Assembly: GCA_001247695.2 (NCBI GenBank) | Contig: LGRX02031358.1 | Span: 1-20,659 of the forward strand | DNA length: 20,659 nucleotides | Source: Cymbomonas tetramitiformis | Lineage: Eukaryota; Chlorophyta; Pyramimonadophyceae; Pyramimonadales; Pyramimonadaceae | Reading direction: 5' to 3' | Shown: one piece after another, positions 6,925 through 16,076 of the stretch | How positions within the stretch are numbered: the stretch's first letter is position 1 | Layout: the number at the start of each line of letters is the position of its first letter | Notes under the pieces: generated by a model | What the model was told of the DNA's origin: nothing | Database searches by the model: none | Seen by the model: the letters and a program-made list of their open reading frames with translations, nothing else | Made by a program: the position numbers and the translations under genes

Positions 6925-9452
6925 CGATGGTTGTCATCGTGTTGCGGCGGTGGGATTTGTGGCGGCACCATCAATGGTTGTATTGGGGGTAAGAAGTTCT
7001 TCGGGCATCCCGAGTGAACGTGTTACCTAGTTGCAAATAGTCACATCTGAACCTTCGGGAAATGTCCGAGGAATGCAAATATATAATGATTTTAATGCAC
7101 TGAGTGTGATGTAACGCAATTTTGTGTGAAACCGGAATGCAAAAGACAACGCGTATGTGTGTGATGCAAATTTGGGGGATGGCACTTTGATACCGTTCGT
7201 TATTAGGCATCGTCGGTCATGGGGGGGAATTCAGTCTACCGAGAGCCCTATTGTCTTGTGACCCACCGTCGATGTGGCAAGGCAGGCACGAACCAGTCGA
7301 AGATTACGAACTCGCAACTGATGTTGGCTATTGATGCAGCTGCTGCTTGCAGAGAGGTTTGCAGAGAGGAGAAATTTTGACGAATATGCTGTGATGCGCT
7401 TCCGGAATTTGTGTAGCCTGGTTGTGTTGAAACAATAACAGCGCGAGTGAAGGTTGTCCCAAGCAGGGACACTCCCTGGTGATTATTGCTTGCCATACTT
7501 CGTTATTCTACTTGGACAGATATTTAGTACGTTTCGCCCGGACAGGCAAACAAAATGTGCATGGCATGTAAACGCTTAAGATTTGTAACACATAGATTGA
7601 AGGCACATTCTGATGTTGCTAGTTTGGAGGGCGGATGGAAGCGATATGAAGTTATGACCCGCGATTATCATTATTATATGCACTACGTATGTGGGGCCTG
7701 ACACAAAAAACGGGTATAAATCCTGGCGTGCAGAATTCGGGTCTCTGAAGGTGCGCAGCAGAGAACCGCCTAAAATTCCGAAACGATAGAAGTTGCGAGT
7801 GAGTGAGGTGCATCGAGTTGGTACAAAGAAATCGCACGGTTATGATGCGGACGATGTGGTCCTATGTTCGTGTGAACGACACCCTCACATGCCGTGTGAA
7901 TTACGCGTAACTTACGTGTTTGCAGGGTGTATCGCGACTTGTGAGAATTGCGTGTGATAGGACGAACGTTACTGGCGGGCAAGGCAATCCAATAACCCAA
8001 CGTAAATGTATCTTTAAATTGCGTGTTTCCATCAGGGTCTTGCGGTTTACGCGCAATACTTACGCTCATTATCCGAATATTTCGACGCGCGGTCCACATA
8101 TCATGTACAATGGTTGCGATCTCTCGCTATTCTTGATGTCCGGGTAGGTGCCAAGCTAGGTGCCGGATATGAGCATCGACATACAAATGTGTAATTTGCA
8201 GGGGTCTTTAAACCGTAGCCGATTAGGGAAACATCCAGCTTTTGGACATGCTGGCGAGATTCCGGGACCCTCTGCCGATTTGGGGCGGGTTTGTCCCCCG
8301 CCCCCCCAACGGGACAGTCTCGAGTATTGGACCGAAGAAGCCCCGACTCCTCGGGTAATGCGTTCTCGTGCTCTATATGTCGCCTTTATCGTTACACGGT
8401 ATGTTTATAGCAATCGCGATCGGCGGCATGCACCGACCTGGTGGGTTGAGGCAATAACTTACGGTGGGTTACCAAAAACCGGGCGTATTGGTAGGTTCAC
8501 CCAGGCTATATACCGCATATACGATAGCATGTTAAGATTGGTATAGGTTATATTATGTGTTGAGACAGTATGATTTACTTGGTATAACGTGAATGCTCGT
8601 CGTCCATATCCGTATACAACATGATAGCTATAAAAAAAACATTAAAAAAAGTGCGGATTTCAATGTGTTCATACTTGACGATCGTTTTGCACATTTTCGT
8701 TCCTTGTTGGATATATTGGCCAGTCCAAAGCCTATTTTTACAGTTGGCGCCAATATTTGGGCACGTTGGAAGTTTTCTAGCGCATTCGCATCCCAGTAGG
8801 CCTCGTTGGGTCAATATAGTGGCCTATACTATGCGAGCTTGACCCCAAGCTATGATTTCCCGATAGATGTTAGAGATATCCGGATGCATGGTGTCACAAA
8901 CCGCAGCTTATCGTGGTCAGAACGCCGGGTTGTTACACTTGCGGCAGTACGTAGTCCTGGTGACGAATGCGTGACAGTTATGCTGGAGGTCGCAATCGTG
9001 ACTACAGTCAAGGTGGTGACCAAGTTGACGACAGGAGTTGCTCTCTGAAATTGGTAAGCAAGAACGGTTAGAGCGCGCTACTGACTGCAGAGACAGTCTA
9101 GAGCTGGCATATAGGGCGGCGCTGAGACACAATGAGTCAGACGCTCGTTACTGTTTTGCCTTCGTAACAGTAAAGGGGGGTTAGCTTTTACTCAGACCGC
9201 GAAAACAGCAGGTGCTCACTTTGGTACTTTTGACACACACACGCACGCACACACATTTACTTCACGAGTTTGGAGTTTGTTACACCGTAGCGCACTAGCA
9301 GAATTGCCTGTTTGCAATGTTTTTTAAAAACAATAACGAGTCAGACGACGTGTGAGCCCTCTCAAAGCGTAACACGTCAGCGACATCAGCGGACGAAGGA
9401 TATCCTTGGACGGACCTGGACTTGTTGAGCACATCCCAAGGGAAAAGTGAAG
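6925..9452. other. long stretch without a recognisable gene
   Basis: Open frames here are short (up to about 130 codons), overlap in opposite strands and have no family signature. A minus-strand frame at 7248-7496 ends in a glycosyltransferase-like string but has no continuation. A CA-rich microsatellite lies at about 9234-9256. A small inverted repeat TTACTGTT/AACAGTAA sits at 9148-9155 and 9166-9173. I see no RNA gene. Confidence 0.6.
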
Positions 9453-9620
9453 CCAGGAGCATACTCTGCTCTGGTGGACATTGGACGGGAAAGCTAGACG
9501 AACCAGGGCAATGGCAAACAGCAACAGACTCTTACAGCGAGAAGAAAATGCAGTATGCAAAAAGGCTTTCTTTCTGCAAGGATCTTGAGTTCTGGTAGAG
9601 CCAGAAGCATACTCTGCGCT
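9453..9620 (+). repeat. short dispersed direct repeat
   Basis: CCAGGAGCATACTCTGCTCT at 9453-9472 recurs as CCAGAAGCATACTCTGCGCT at 9601-9620, with 18 of 20 bases identical. The offset is 148 nt. It may be a remnant of a tandem duplication in a decayed coding element. Confidence 0.6.
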
Positions 9621-9689
9621 GATGAAGCCAGACGTGGGTTACTCATCCGTGTTTGAGTCTAAGCGGTAGCCAGGGGCACTTATGAAACT

Positions 9690-9912
9690 GTGACAGCAGA
9701 CCGGTTCGAGAACTTGATAATGAACTACGGTTTCTTCGGTGAGAAGCTCAACAGCTTGAGAGGGAGCAGCGATTGGCCAGGTTCAACAAAACCAGGGTCA
9801 GTCAGCACTTTGTATCACTGGCGGAAGCTTCATCGGGACCAGCTGAACATGGAGAACTTGAAGCAGGAGGACTAGGGTTACCAGTGGTCCAGGCACCAGC
9901 AGTGATATTTCT
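9690..9912 (+). pseudogene. decayed coding remnant, possibly retroelement gag
   Basis: A frame from 9690 reads TADRFENLIMNYGFFGEKL. The neighbouring frame then reads QQLEREQRLARFNKTRVSQH and goes on to a stop at 9910-9912. A shift near 9745 would join them into one hydrophilic, coiled-coil-like stretch. A third frame a little further on (about 9900-9955) gives GRGNGRGRG, like the basic tails of gag proteins. No domain is recognised, so the assignment rests on composition only. Confidence 0.25.
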
Positions 9913-10684
9913 ATAGGACGAGGAAATGGAAGAGGCAGAGGTCACGCTCCAGCAACATCTTTTCGTTGCGCCCATGTGTATCAGACTTGACAGGGAATAT
10001 GAGTATAGGACGCACGTGAGGTGCCACAGATTCGCGAAGCCCTTATTGCGATACCCTCTCCTTTTTGTCCCCATACTGTTTTTTTTGTCACCATGCAGAA
10101 TTTTCGGGCTCGCTGCAGAATTTTCTACTGGATGCAGAATTTTCTGGGGGGGATGATCCGAACCCTTTCAATTTCATTTCAGCTTTTGTTCTGTCATTTT
10201 CTTTCTCAGGAAAGCCTGCATCACCATCGCCATTGCCATCGGAAATTTGTCGTCATCGCCATCCGATCGCCAGCAGCAACAGCATCATTCGATTGCCACT
10301 TTCGACTTTGCCAGTCCTTTCGTCTACCGACGTGAGCACGTGACACCGAGAACACCCACCACTCACCCGACCGCATTCTGACCTGCGCTCAAGATGAATG
10401 AAGTGCCAATCAGAATATGTTCTGATTGTGATGCGACGAAATCGTTGGATTCCAGTCGACACGAACGAGCCGCAGCAGCAGTCTAAGAGTCGTATCATGT
10501 GTGGCGATCGCTTCTCATTCCTTTTAAAATATCTTCTTGGCGGCGACACACCTACTCCTGCGACTTTGTTTGCTGTGAATTCCATGTATCATGTTTTGCG
10601 TTCTTGCAGTACTGCACATGTTTTTTTTTCTGTGCCAGGAGGTATTTGAATTACCTGCCTGTCATGCGTCATCTGATCGAATAC
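9913..10684. other. no gene; a few small structural repeats
   Basis: No coding region is supported. GCAGAATTTTC occurs three times within 50 nt (about 10094-10144). A perfect inverted repeat CAATCAGAA/TTCTGATTG with a 4-nt loop lies at 10409-10430. Runs of T occur at 10078 and 10620. This may be flanking DNA or the 5' part of a longer LTR. Confidence 0.5.
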
Positions 10685-11112
10685 TGTAATTAGGCGGGAA
10701 ATTGGCAGTGGACTGAGATCGGAGTGACAGATGTCAAATGAGACAAGATCAGAAGACTTGAGTAGGTAGATCAGTATATAAGCGCCGAGCAGGGTTGGCG
10801 GCGCACGGTTTCCGTTTCCAGTACACTTGAGTTAATATCTCTGAATATCTCCGAATCCTCGTGCAAGCCCGAAGTAGGTAGCACAGTGCATGCCCGAAGT
10901 TGGTAGCACAATCCTCTCTTACCGTTACAACCGTTTACCTTATACTTGTCTACGTATCTTCTTATCTTACCGTGTGTGATAATGCCTGCTTGCATGTATC
11001 ACTCGATCTATTCTGTGGACCTGGTTATCTCGACTTCACCGATCCGTTCGTTTCGTAACTGAATACAGCTTCCGATAATACGTGCCCACACATATAATGT
11101 AACCCCGGGACA
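10685..11112 (+). mobile_element. probable 5' LTR of a retrotransposon
   Basis: The right end is well placed: CCCCGGGACA ends at 11112 and is followed after 3 nt by a primer binding site. A TATA box sits inside, and the left end proposed at 10685 begins TGT to match the terminal ACA. Other TG starts upstream are equally possible, so 428 nt is only a working length. Two imperfect copies of GCCCGAAGTAGGTAGCACA lie downstream of the TATA box at about 10866-10910. No second LTR is visible in the window. Confidence 0.55.
10775..10782 (+). promoter_or_regulatory. TATA box of the LTR
   Basis: TATATAAG, followed by a GC-rich stretch and about 330 nt before the LTR end, is placed as expected for the U3/R border of an LTR promoter. 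The transcription start would lie about 25-35 nt downstream. Confidence 0.5.
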
Positions 11113-11115
11113 ATT

Positions 11116-11127
11116 TGGTATCAGATG
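11116..11127 (+). other. primer binding site (initiator tRNA-Met type)
   Basis: TGGTATCAGATG matches the common LTR-retrotransposon primer site TGGTATCAGAGC at the first ten positions. It lies 3 nt after the terminal CA of the putative LTR. The site pairs with the 3' end of initiator tRNA-Met to start minus-strand DNA synthesis. This is the main evidence that the left flank is a retrotransposon. Confidence 0.7.
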
Positions 11128-11359
11128 TTGGCAACGATCGCGGACAACTGCGTCACGTTGTGCGGGGCGTGTTGTTAACTTGCCGGTATTGTGTTAACTG
11201 CATCGTGCACCGACATTGCAGTATGTTACCATACAGCACGTATTACGACGAATTAATTGCTTATTATCCGACATTCCAATTATCGCAAGCGGTGATGGAG
11301 ATCCACCAAACGCATCTGGGGAGTTTGGGAGTTTTGGGAGTTGGGGAGTTTTACAATGG
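11128..11359 (+). other. probable retrotransposon leader sequence
   Basis: This segment follows the primer binding site and would be the untranslated leader before gag. It has no supported open frame and ends in a G/T-rich tract (GGGAGTTTTGGGAGTTGGGG) at about 11320-11350. The apparent gag lies 5 kb further on, beyond the transposon-like unit, so the leader is probably interrupted near here. Confidence 0.35.
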
Positions 11360-11650
11360 GAGGCCCTAAAAAATGTAATTTTTACCGAATCTAGGGTTTA
11401 AGATTTTCCCGAGTTGAATGTAATTTTATTTAATTTTCCGGCAGTTTTAGGGTTTAAGAAATATTCCTAAATTTTACCAAAAAATCATCTTTTTCAGCCT
11501 GAATTAAGGAAAATGTTTTTGGGGGTTGTACTGATGGGTTGCAAAATTAGTTGGTAAGCTTAAGTATGTAGAGGCGCATAATTTTTTTAAAGAGGGTTTA
11601 AGAATATATAATGACTTATTTTTTCATATTTCGTATGACAATATCATATT

Positions 11651-11857
11651 CCAAATTGACTATTTTTTCAACTCTGAGATTTCGGGCAGTTGGGTGCCCA
11701 CCCGAGGTGGAAACGTCTCTCCGAATCTTTCGTATGCGCGTTAAATGTGAAGTAGACAATAATTTATGAAAACCGATTCGTTTTTGTTATTCTCATTGAG
11801 AACGTTAATTTCCAAATTGACTATTTTTTCAACTTTGAGATTTCGGGCACTTGGGTG
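11651..11857 (+). repeat. 46-nt direct repeat
   Basis: Positions 11651-11696 and 11812-11857 share 44 of 46 bases, beginning CCAAATTGACTATTTTTTCA and ending TTGGGTG. Both are followed within about 35 nt by TCTCCGAAT. The offset is 161 nt. They lie in the AT-rich sequence downstream of the DDE-like gene and could be end sequences of the element. Confidence 0.9.
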
Positions 11858-12212
11858 AGCATTAGAGGTAGTCTAAAGGTATCGGGACGTTCTCCGAATG
11901 TTCCGAATGTGAACCGCGTCGGGGATGTATGAAATCGCTATATGTGCATATGGATTCCATACAAATATGATAATGCAAATTCTACAAAGAATCATATACA
12001 TTTCTCCAACATGGAAATAACCGAGTGGGTTATGATCTCCCGAAGAGATAAAGAGGTGCAAGAATGCATATGCGCACTCGGGAAAGCGAGTGTAATAATT
12101 CATGTCATATGAAGGTACATACAAAACATTGTTGGAATCAAATCCGAGGTTATTGCTACATATCAATAATACAAACGATAAGGGGGACATCTTGTCTATA
12201 TCACTTCCATAT

Positions 12213-12914
12213 CTATACCAACGCTAACAGGCGCTGATGGGTCCGATCCGATATGAAATATTCAGCACCCTGCCGAATTAAGGGCACCTCCGTCGCTATC
12301 ACCGCCTCGCATGGAATGAGGCATTTCTTGGAGGTGTCCAAAACGTATGCGTCCCGTTCCCCCTCATCCTTCCATTCAAAGTATCGACCGGAGATCACCC
12401 AGGAGCCAGGACCGTGTGTGACACCAGAGTCATCCTCTTGCATTTTACAATCTACTTGCATGCTTGAGGCCAAGGCCTTGACCAAGTAGTAGGAATGTGC
12501 GGCGTCCCCTTCGACCCGCACCGCAAAAACGCTTCCCCGCCGCACCTCCAAACTCACCTCCGTCGCATACCGCTCCACCATCATGCGCACTTGTCTCGCT
12601 TCCGCTCCCGACGCCGCACGCAACTCCACCTCCCTCCAAGAGTCAACATGAAATTTCTCCAAGCACCGGGAGGAGTCCGGCACCGGGTGTGTGCATTGCG
12701 CATAGCAATGGGCGCAATAGCAAGAGCGGTCCCGAAATAGGAGGCGCCCTTCACCAACCCCCGCGCGAACGCTGTGCATACGCAGCGTGCCGTCAACCGA
12801 CTGATACGCTTCACCCGTCCGGTCAACCGCGCGCATTCCCCCGGGCTCCTCGTGTAGGGGACTTTCGGGTACAAGATAGAAGTGCCGCGCATTGAAAGTG
12901 ACCTTGCTCTTCAT
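12213..12914 (-). CDS. DDE-like transposon protein, C-terminal part (after a frameshift)
   Basis: The frame continues the protein coded by 12823-13939 one base out of register. It starts with KSKVTFNARHFYLVP and has VDGTLRMHSVRAG followed by LLFRDRSCYCAHCYAQC. The same family in animals has the order V-GT-x-H, then RD-SC-C, at the corresponding place after the SHGKG-type block. A second globular block follows, with YYLVKALA, GSWVISGRYFEWKDEG and LIPCEAVIATEVPLIR, before the stop at 12213-12215. The Cys-rich piece may bind zinc. Its function is unproved; it is presumed to belong to the transposase-like protein. The frameshift makes the present copy probably non-functional unless it is recoded or a sequence error. 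Confidence 0.65.
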   Translation of the reverse strand: MKSKVTFNARHFYLVPESPLHEEPGGMRAVDRTGEAYQSVDGTLRMHSVRAGVGEGRLLFRDRSCYCAHCYAQCTHPVPDSSRCLEKFHVDSWREVELRAASGAEARQVRMMVERYATEVSLEVRRGSVFAVRVEGDAAHSYYLVKALASSMQVDCKMQEDDSGVTHGPGSWVISGRYFEWKDEGERDAYVLDTSKKCLIPCEAVIATEVPLIRQGAEYFISDRTHQRLLALV

Positions 12915-14091
12915 ATAAGTAGTGGGTGCCGGACGGGAAAGTCGTGCAACACAGAACCGGTGCAAATCCCCCGCGCAATTTTATTATGTTTGCATAGAAC
13001 TCGTCCCCCTCCGATATCACGGCTGTGGCCGCCGCGTGTTTCACATGTGCACCCGCCGCATCTTGTTCCCCTTTTGCGTGTGCCGTCTCAAAAAAGTTCC
13101 TTTGACAAGGGACACCCAAGTACCACTCCGCCTTACTCTTCCCAACATCCGTGAAACCCGCCGCACACTTATTTTGGCACCCACTACCATCAACCCACTC
13201 GTGCAAGAACACCGGTTTCGCCAAACCCCGGCCCACAAAGTAGTCCTCGATAATCGTTTTCCGCATGTACCGAACAAAGTGGTGGTCGTGCACACGGTCA
13301 TCGCTCAAAAAGTAAAGATAGTCCTTGATTATCACCGGATTTTCGGAGGTGCTCTCCACTCCATCAACCTCCAAGGATGCGTGTCGCCATAGCACACACA
13401 CCAAAATGGTTGTCTGCTTTAGCACCCAATGCATACTTTGTGCCGCGCGGGGAATGGTCAACTTGTGATTCTCCGAAAAGTCAAAGACAACACAACAATG
13501 CCCCAACGGTGGATTATCCACACACTGTTGATAGTGCCGGTGTTGGTGCAGCGCCATGAAAGTATGGTAGGCATAAGGGCGAAGGAAGGGGCACGTTCCA
13601 GAACCATCAAGTTCACGAATCGCCCATGTTCCCGGGTTCCCTTCAACCGCGGTGTTGTGCACAAAACTCCCTCGGCATTCGCAGTTCTTGGACTTCCCAG
13701 GTTCGTGCCCAAGTAATAGTTGTTGTAACTTGTACACCAGTTCCCCTACTGGAGTTCTCTTGTGCACAAATTGCAACCGCTTAACCGCTTCCCCATCGTC
13801 GGTAACGTGACCGGTTGCTAGGTTTTCATAACACTTCCATTCCACAAGCCGTTGAGACGTGAGTTCCGTTGCACACAATTGCAAATTAGCAAGACCCCCG
13901 CAATCCGGACACTCCCCCTTCAGGCATGTGATCTTTATCCTGTCAGTGGACCCGTCCCTACCTGTGAATCCAACACCCGAAAACCCCACGCCCGTCGCCG
14001 CCAGCCCCTCCGAAATCCAGCCACCTCCCGTCGCGGACCCGTCCCTACCTGTGGATCCAACACCCGAAGTCTCCGTACCCCACACCGCCAC
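12823..14091 (-). CDS. DDE-like transposon protein, N-terminal and core part
   Basis: Residues are numbered from the ATG at 14091. CLKGECPDCGG (56-66) is a zinc-ribbon-like start. VVFDFSENHKL (201-211), AAQSMHW, FLSDDRVHDHHF (261-272), EWVDGSGCQNK (298-308) and RNFFETAHAKGEQDAAGAHV (331-350) follow in order. This order matches a widespread, poorly named family, common in animal genomes, with VDFSEN, SDG-QY-K and SHGKGxPDGVGG blocks. D204, D301 and D344 are candidate DDE/D metal ligands. The protein would act on DNA as a transposase; that role is inferred. Residues 1-50 are Gly-rich and antisense to the Pro-rich start of the plus-strand gene. A CTGACAG acceptor ending at 13940 suggests the real exon starts at 13939. 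After about residue 393 homology moves to another frame. Confidence 0.7.
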   Translation of the reverse strand: MAVWGTETSGVGSTGRDGSATGGGWISEGLAATGVGFSGVGFTGRDGSTDRIKITCLKGECPDCGGLANLQLCATELTSQRLVEWKCYENLATGHVTDDGEAVKRLQFVHKRTPVGELVYKLQQLLLGHEPGKSKNCECRGSFVHNTAVEGNPGTWAIRELDGSGTCPFLRPYAYHTFMALHQHRHYQQCVDNPPLGHCCVVFDFSENHKLTIPRAAQSMHWVLKQTTILVCVLWRHASLEVDGVESTSENPVIIKDYLYFLSDDRVHDHHFVRYMRKTIIEDYFVGRGLAKPVFLHEWVDGSGCQNKCAAGFTDVGKSKAEWYLGVPCQRNFFETAHAKGEQDAAGAHVKHAAATAVISEGDEFYANIIKLRGGFAPVLCCTTFPSGTHYLYEEQGHFQCAALLSCTRKSPTRGARGNARG

Positions 14092-15673
14092 TCAATCCGA
14101 CACCGTTTCCCCCCCTGCCGCCGCCCAACTGCCTCCCGCCTCCTCGGATACCGCAGCCCCTACCGCCGCGATCTTGCCAACCTCGGATCCAACTCCCGAA
14201 GCCCCTGCACCCCTTGTGGTTGCAGGCACCACCGATCCCCCCTATGTTTGGAAACGGTTGGCGGACAACCCACCCGCGAATAAACATGCATTCACAGCTT
14301 TTTCAAGCATTCACAGGTTACGTGTGGAGAAGTTCAAAGATCTCTGCATCGTCACCGGTAGCGACGAGTCCTATTCCGTGAAGACCGGGTGGCAATTCGG
14401 GTGCATGGTCAGCCACAAGGACATCCCGAGGTCGCGGTTTCTGGCCGGAACCTTGGTGGCGGCTCAAATGAAGAGGGGATGGTTTGTTCTCTGCTGGGGA
14501 CCGGTCGATGCAAGTGAGACGGAACAACGGTGCAGCCTGTTACGGCTGAATCGACTTCAACCCATCAAAGAGAAACACACTCCATGTCCCCCAGGGAACT
14601 CCGATGAATTGTTCATGAAGGAATGTTGGCGTCTCCAGCAGCTGTACAACTTCTCCCCCACGGAAGAAGGCCAACGACCGGTAAATAATTTACTCAACCC
14701 AACCCAATTTGTTTTCTCCAATGCACACACGAACTACATGAAATTTCGGAAAGGTGACTGTGTTTTTTTGGCAGGTACGACCATACAATGCCGAGGAGCA
14801 AACGGATCAAAACCGGAACCGGTCCGAATTCACGTTGGAGCCCGGAGGCGCCCCCTCCGAGAGGGTGGTTTCAAAGAAGAGGAAGGATCCCCCTTCAAGC
14901 AAAACAAGTTCATGCCGGACGCGCGCGCGCCCCCCCCTCGTTGCACGGAATCGCGTTCGGTGCAGGAGATCCACAGGGACGACGAGCATACTTCTCCCGC
15001 AGCGGTGGTGGTTCCCCGTCGGCCACGAGATCGCGCCCCCTGGGGTGTTCCACGCACACTCCAGCTCGACGACCCTGTCCCTGCCAGGAATTTTCTGGCT
15101 GAGGCGCTCCAAATGGAGCTGGAGCCTCCAAGTCTTCTTCGTGCACGCACACCGCGCGGTGCTCCTAGGCCGTGGACGTCGGAAACACAACCCGCTACTC
15201 CCGACAATCCCACTCCCGAGTCTGCCCCTGAGTCGGTGGTGCAAGATTCCACACCCCAGCAACATGGCTTCGCAATTCCCACCAACAACCTGAACCTGAC
15301 ACCGAACTCCGCTGCTCAACAACCTCCACGGGCTCCGAGTCCCTTGGCAACACTTCCCCTTGCGTCCGATGATGGGGTCTCCCAAGTCGTTGCGCAACTC
15401 CAACAGAGCCAGCAGGAATTGCTTGAGCGGCAAGCCGCCGCGCACCAGGAGGAGATGCGCCAGCAGCAAGCCTGGTTTCAACAGCAGCTGGTGACTCTCC
15501 AATCTCAAACGGTCCATGCGCCGGGCCCGGTGCAAGAGCCGTCCGTGACATCGCACCAAGTGCTTCCCCTTGGTGGTGGGGTTCCCAACATTGTGCCTCC
15601 AGCCACTATTGCTGGTGGCTCGGTGAACTCTGGCCCCGCGTTGTCTACCACGAGGCACCACTGCTTTTTCTGA
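13859..15673 (+). CDS. unrecognised transposon-associated protein, Pro-rich with C-terminal coiled coil
   Basis: The open frame has 604 codons. Residues 30-120 are a Pro/Ala/Thr linker with duplicated DPSLPV-PTPE units. Residues 129-302 look globular (VWKRLADNPPANKHAF, DLCIVTGSDESYSVKTGW, GWFVLCWGPVDASETEQ), with no family I recognise. Residues 508-545 are Gln-rich and coiled-coil-like (QVVAQLQQSQQELLERQAAA), followed by a polar tail. The ATG at 13859 is antisense to the DDE-like gene, and a TTTATCCTGTCAG acceptor ending at 13946 suggests an exon start there. Between 14770 and 14925 the +1 neighbouring frame also looks coding (QVRPYNAEEQ, VVSKKRKDPPSSK). It is divergently arranged with the DDE-like gene and so is probably an accessory protein of the same element. 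Confidence 0.55.
   Translation: MSSVAHNCKLARPPQSGHSPFRHVIFILSVDPSLPVNPTPENPTPVAASPSEIQPPPVADPSLPVDPTPEVSVPHTATQSDTVSPPAAAQLPPASSDTAAPTAAILPTSDPTPEAPAPLVVAGTTDPPYVWKRLADNPPANKHAFTAFSSIHRLRVEKFKDLCIVTGSDESYSVKTGWQFGCMVSHKDIPRSRFLAGTLVAAQMKRGWFVLCWGPVDASETEQRCSLLRLNRLQPIKEKHTPCPPGNSDELFMKECWRLQQLYNFSPTEEGQRPVNNLLNPTQFVFSNAHTNYMKFRKGDCVFLAGTTIQCRGANGSKPEPVRIHVGARRRPLREGGFKEEEGSPFKQNKFMPDARAPPPRCTESRSVQEIHRDDEHTSPAAVVVPRRPRDRAPWGVPRTLQLDDPVPARNFLAEALQMELEPPSLLRARTPRGAPRPWTSETQPATPDNPTPESAPESVVQDSTPQQHGFAIPTNNLNLTPNSAAQQPPRAPSPLATLPLASDDGVSQVVAQLQQSQQELLERQAAAHQEEMRQQQAWFQQQLVTLQSQTVHAPGPVQEPSVTSHQVLPLGGGVPNIVPPATIAGGSVNSGPALSTTRHHCFF
13948..14068 (+). repeat. in-frame 87-nt repeat in the Pro-rich linker
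   Basis: A 34-nt block starting GGACCCGTCCCTACCTGTG occurs at 13948-13981 and 14035-14068 with one mismatch. A weaker third copy (GGATCCAACTCCCGAAGCCC) lies at about 14185. The offset of 87 nt is 29 codons, so the duplication keeps the plus-strand frame and also the minus-strand frame. Confidence 0.85.
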
Positions 15674-16076
15674 TGTCACTCCCGATTTCAAATTAGCCGC
15701 CAAAAGCGTATTAAACTGGCAGTCAGCAAAATTACTTGATGATTGCCTTTTGCGGTTGAACTGACACTCCGCAGGTCGGGCCGGCGTTCATTTTATATTG
15801 CCCTTACCTTTTATGATTGGGAATTCTTCTATGATTGCCCTCTCGGCATTTCATTTAACTTCGATGTCAAAACGCATTCGTTAATTATCGCATTGCTCTG
15901 CCAAAATTTGAGGGACGCCTTAGATTTTAGGTAAATTACGAGCATTTGCCGCGGAAGCGCTGGCCAATTTTTTGAAAATTAACAAAACTTAACGAAAATC
16001 TTCATCTACAACCCTACGAGAACGACAAGCGCAACATCGTCACCTTCACCAACTCCAACGGACTGGAAGGACTACC
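15674..16076. other. AT-rich spacer between transposon-like unit and gag-like frame
   Basis: No gene is supported. GATTGCC recurs (15738, 15833) in two similar stretches. The right edge of the DNA-transposon-like unit is probably near 15940-16000. The last 70 nt before 16077 are A/C-rich, like the leader just upstream of a gag gene. Confidence 0.45.

Larger units (their letters stand above)
11360..15950. mobile_element. DNA-transposon-like unit with two divergent genes
   Basis: Two long genes point away from each other: a DDE-like protein on the minus strand and an unknown Pro-rich protein on the plus strand. AT-rich non-coding DNA flanks them on both sides. The unit lies between an LTR primer site and a gag-like frame, which suggests insertion into a retrotransposon. 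Weak inverted matches (GTAATTT...ACC...AATCTA) at 11375-11396 and 15918-15939 might be subterminal repeats. No clean terminal inverted repeats or target duplication were found, so the borders are approximate. Confidence 0.4.

Noticed and set aside
7248..7496. Minus-strand 82-codon frame with ISCEFVIFDWFVPALPHRR, resembling a glycosyltransferase strand
   Set aside because: No continuation in any frame beyond the stop and no other motif; most likely chance.
8160..8546. Plus-strand 128-codon open frame
   Set aside because: No recognisable domain, irregular composition, low-complexity Pro run and no splice or promoter support.
14807..15703. Minus-strand open frame of 298 codons opposite the Pro-rich gene
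   Set aside because: Antisense shadow of a GC-rich coding region; its peptide is Arg/Gly-rich with no domain, and the plus-strand frame is longer and has clear structure.
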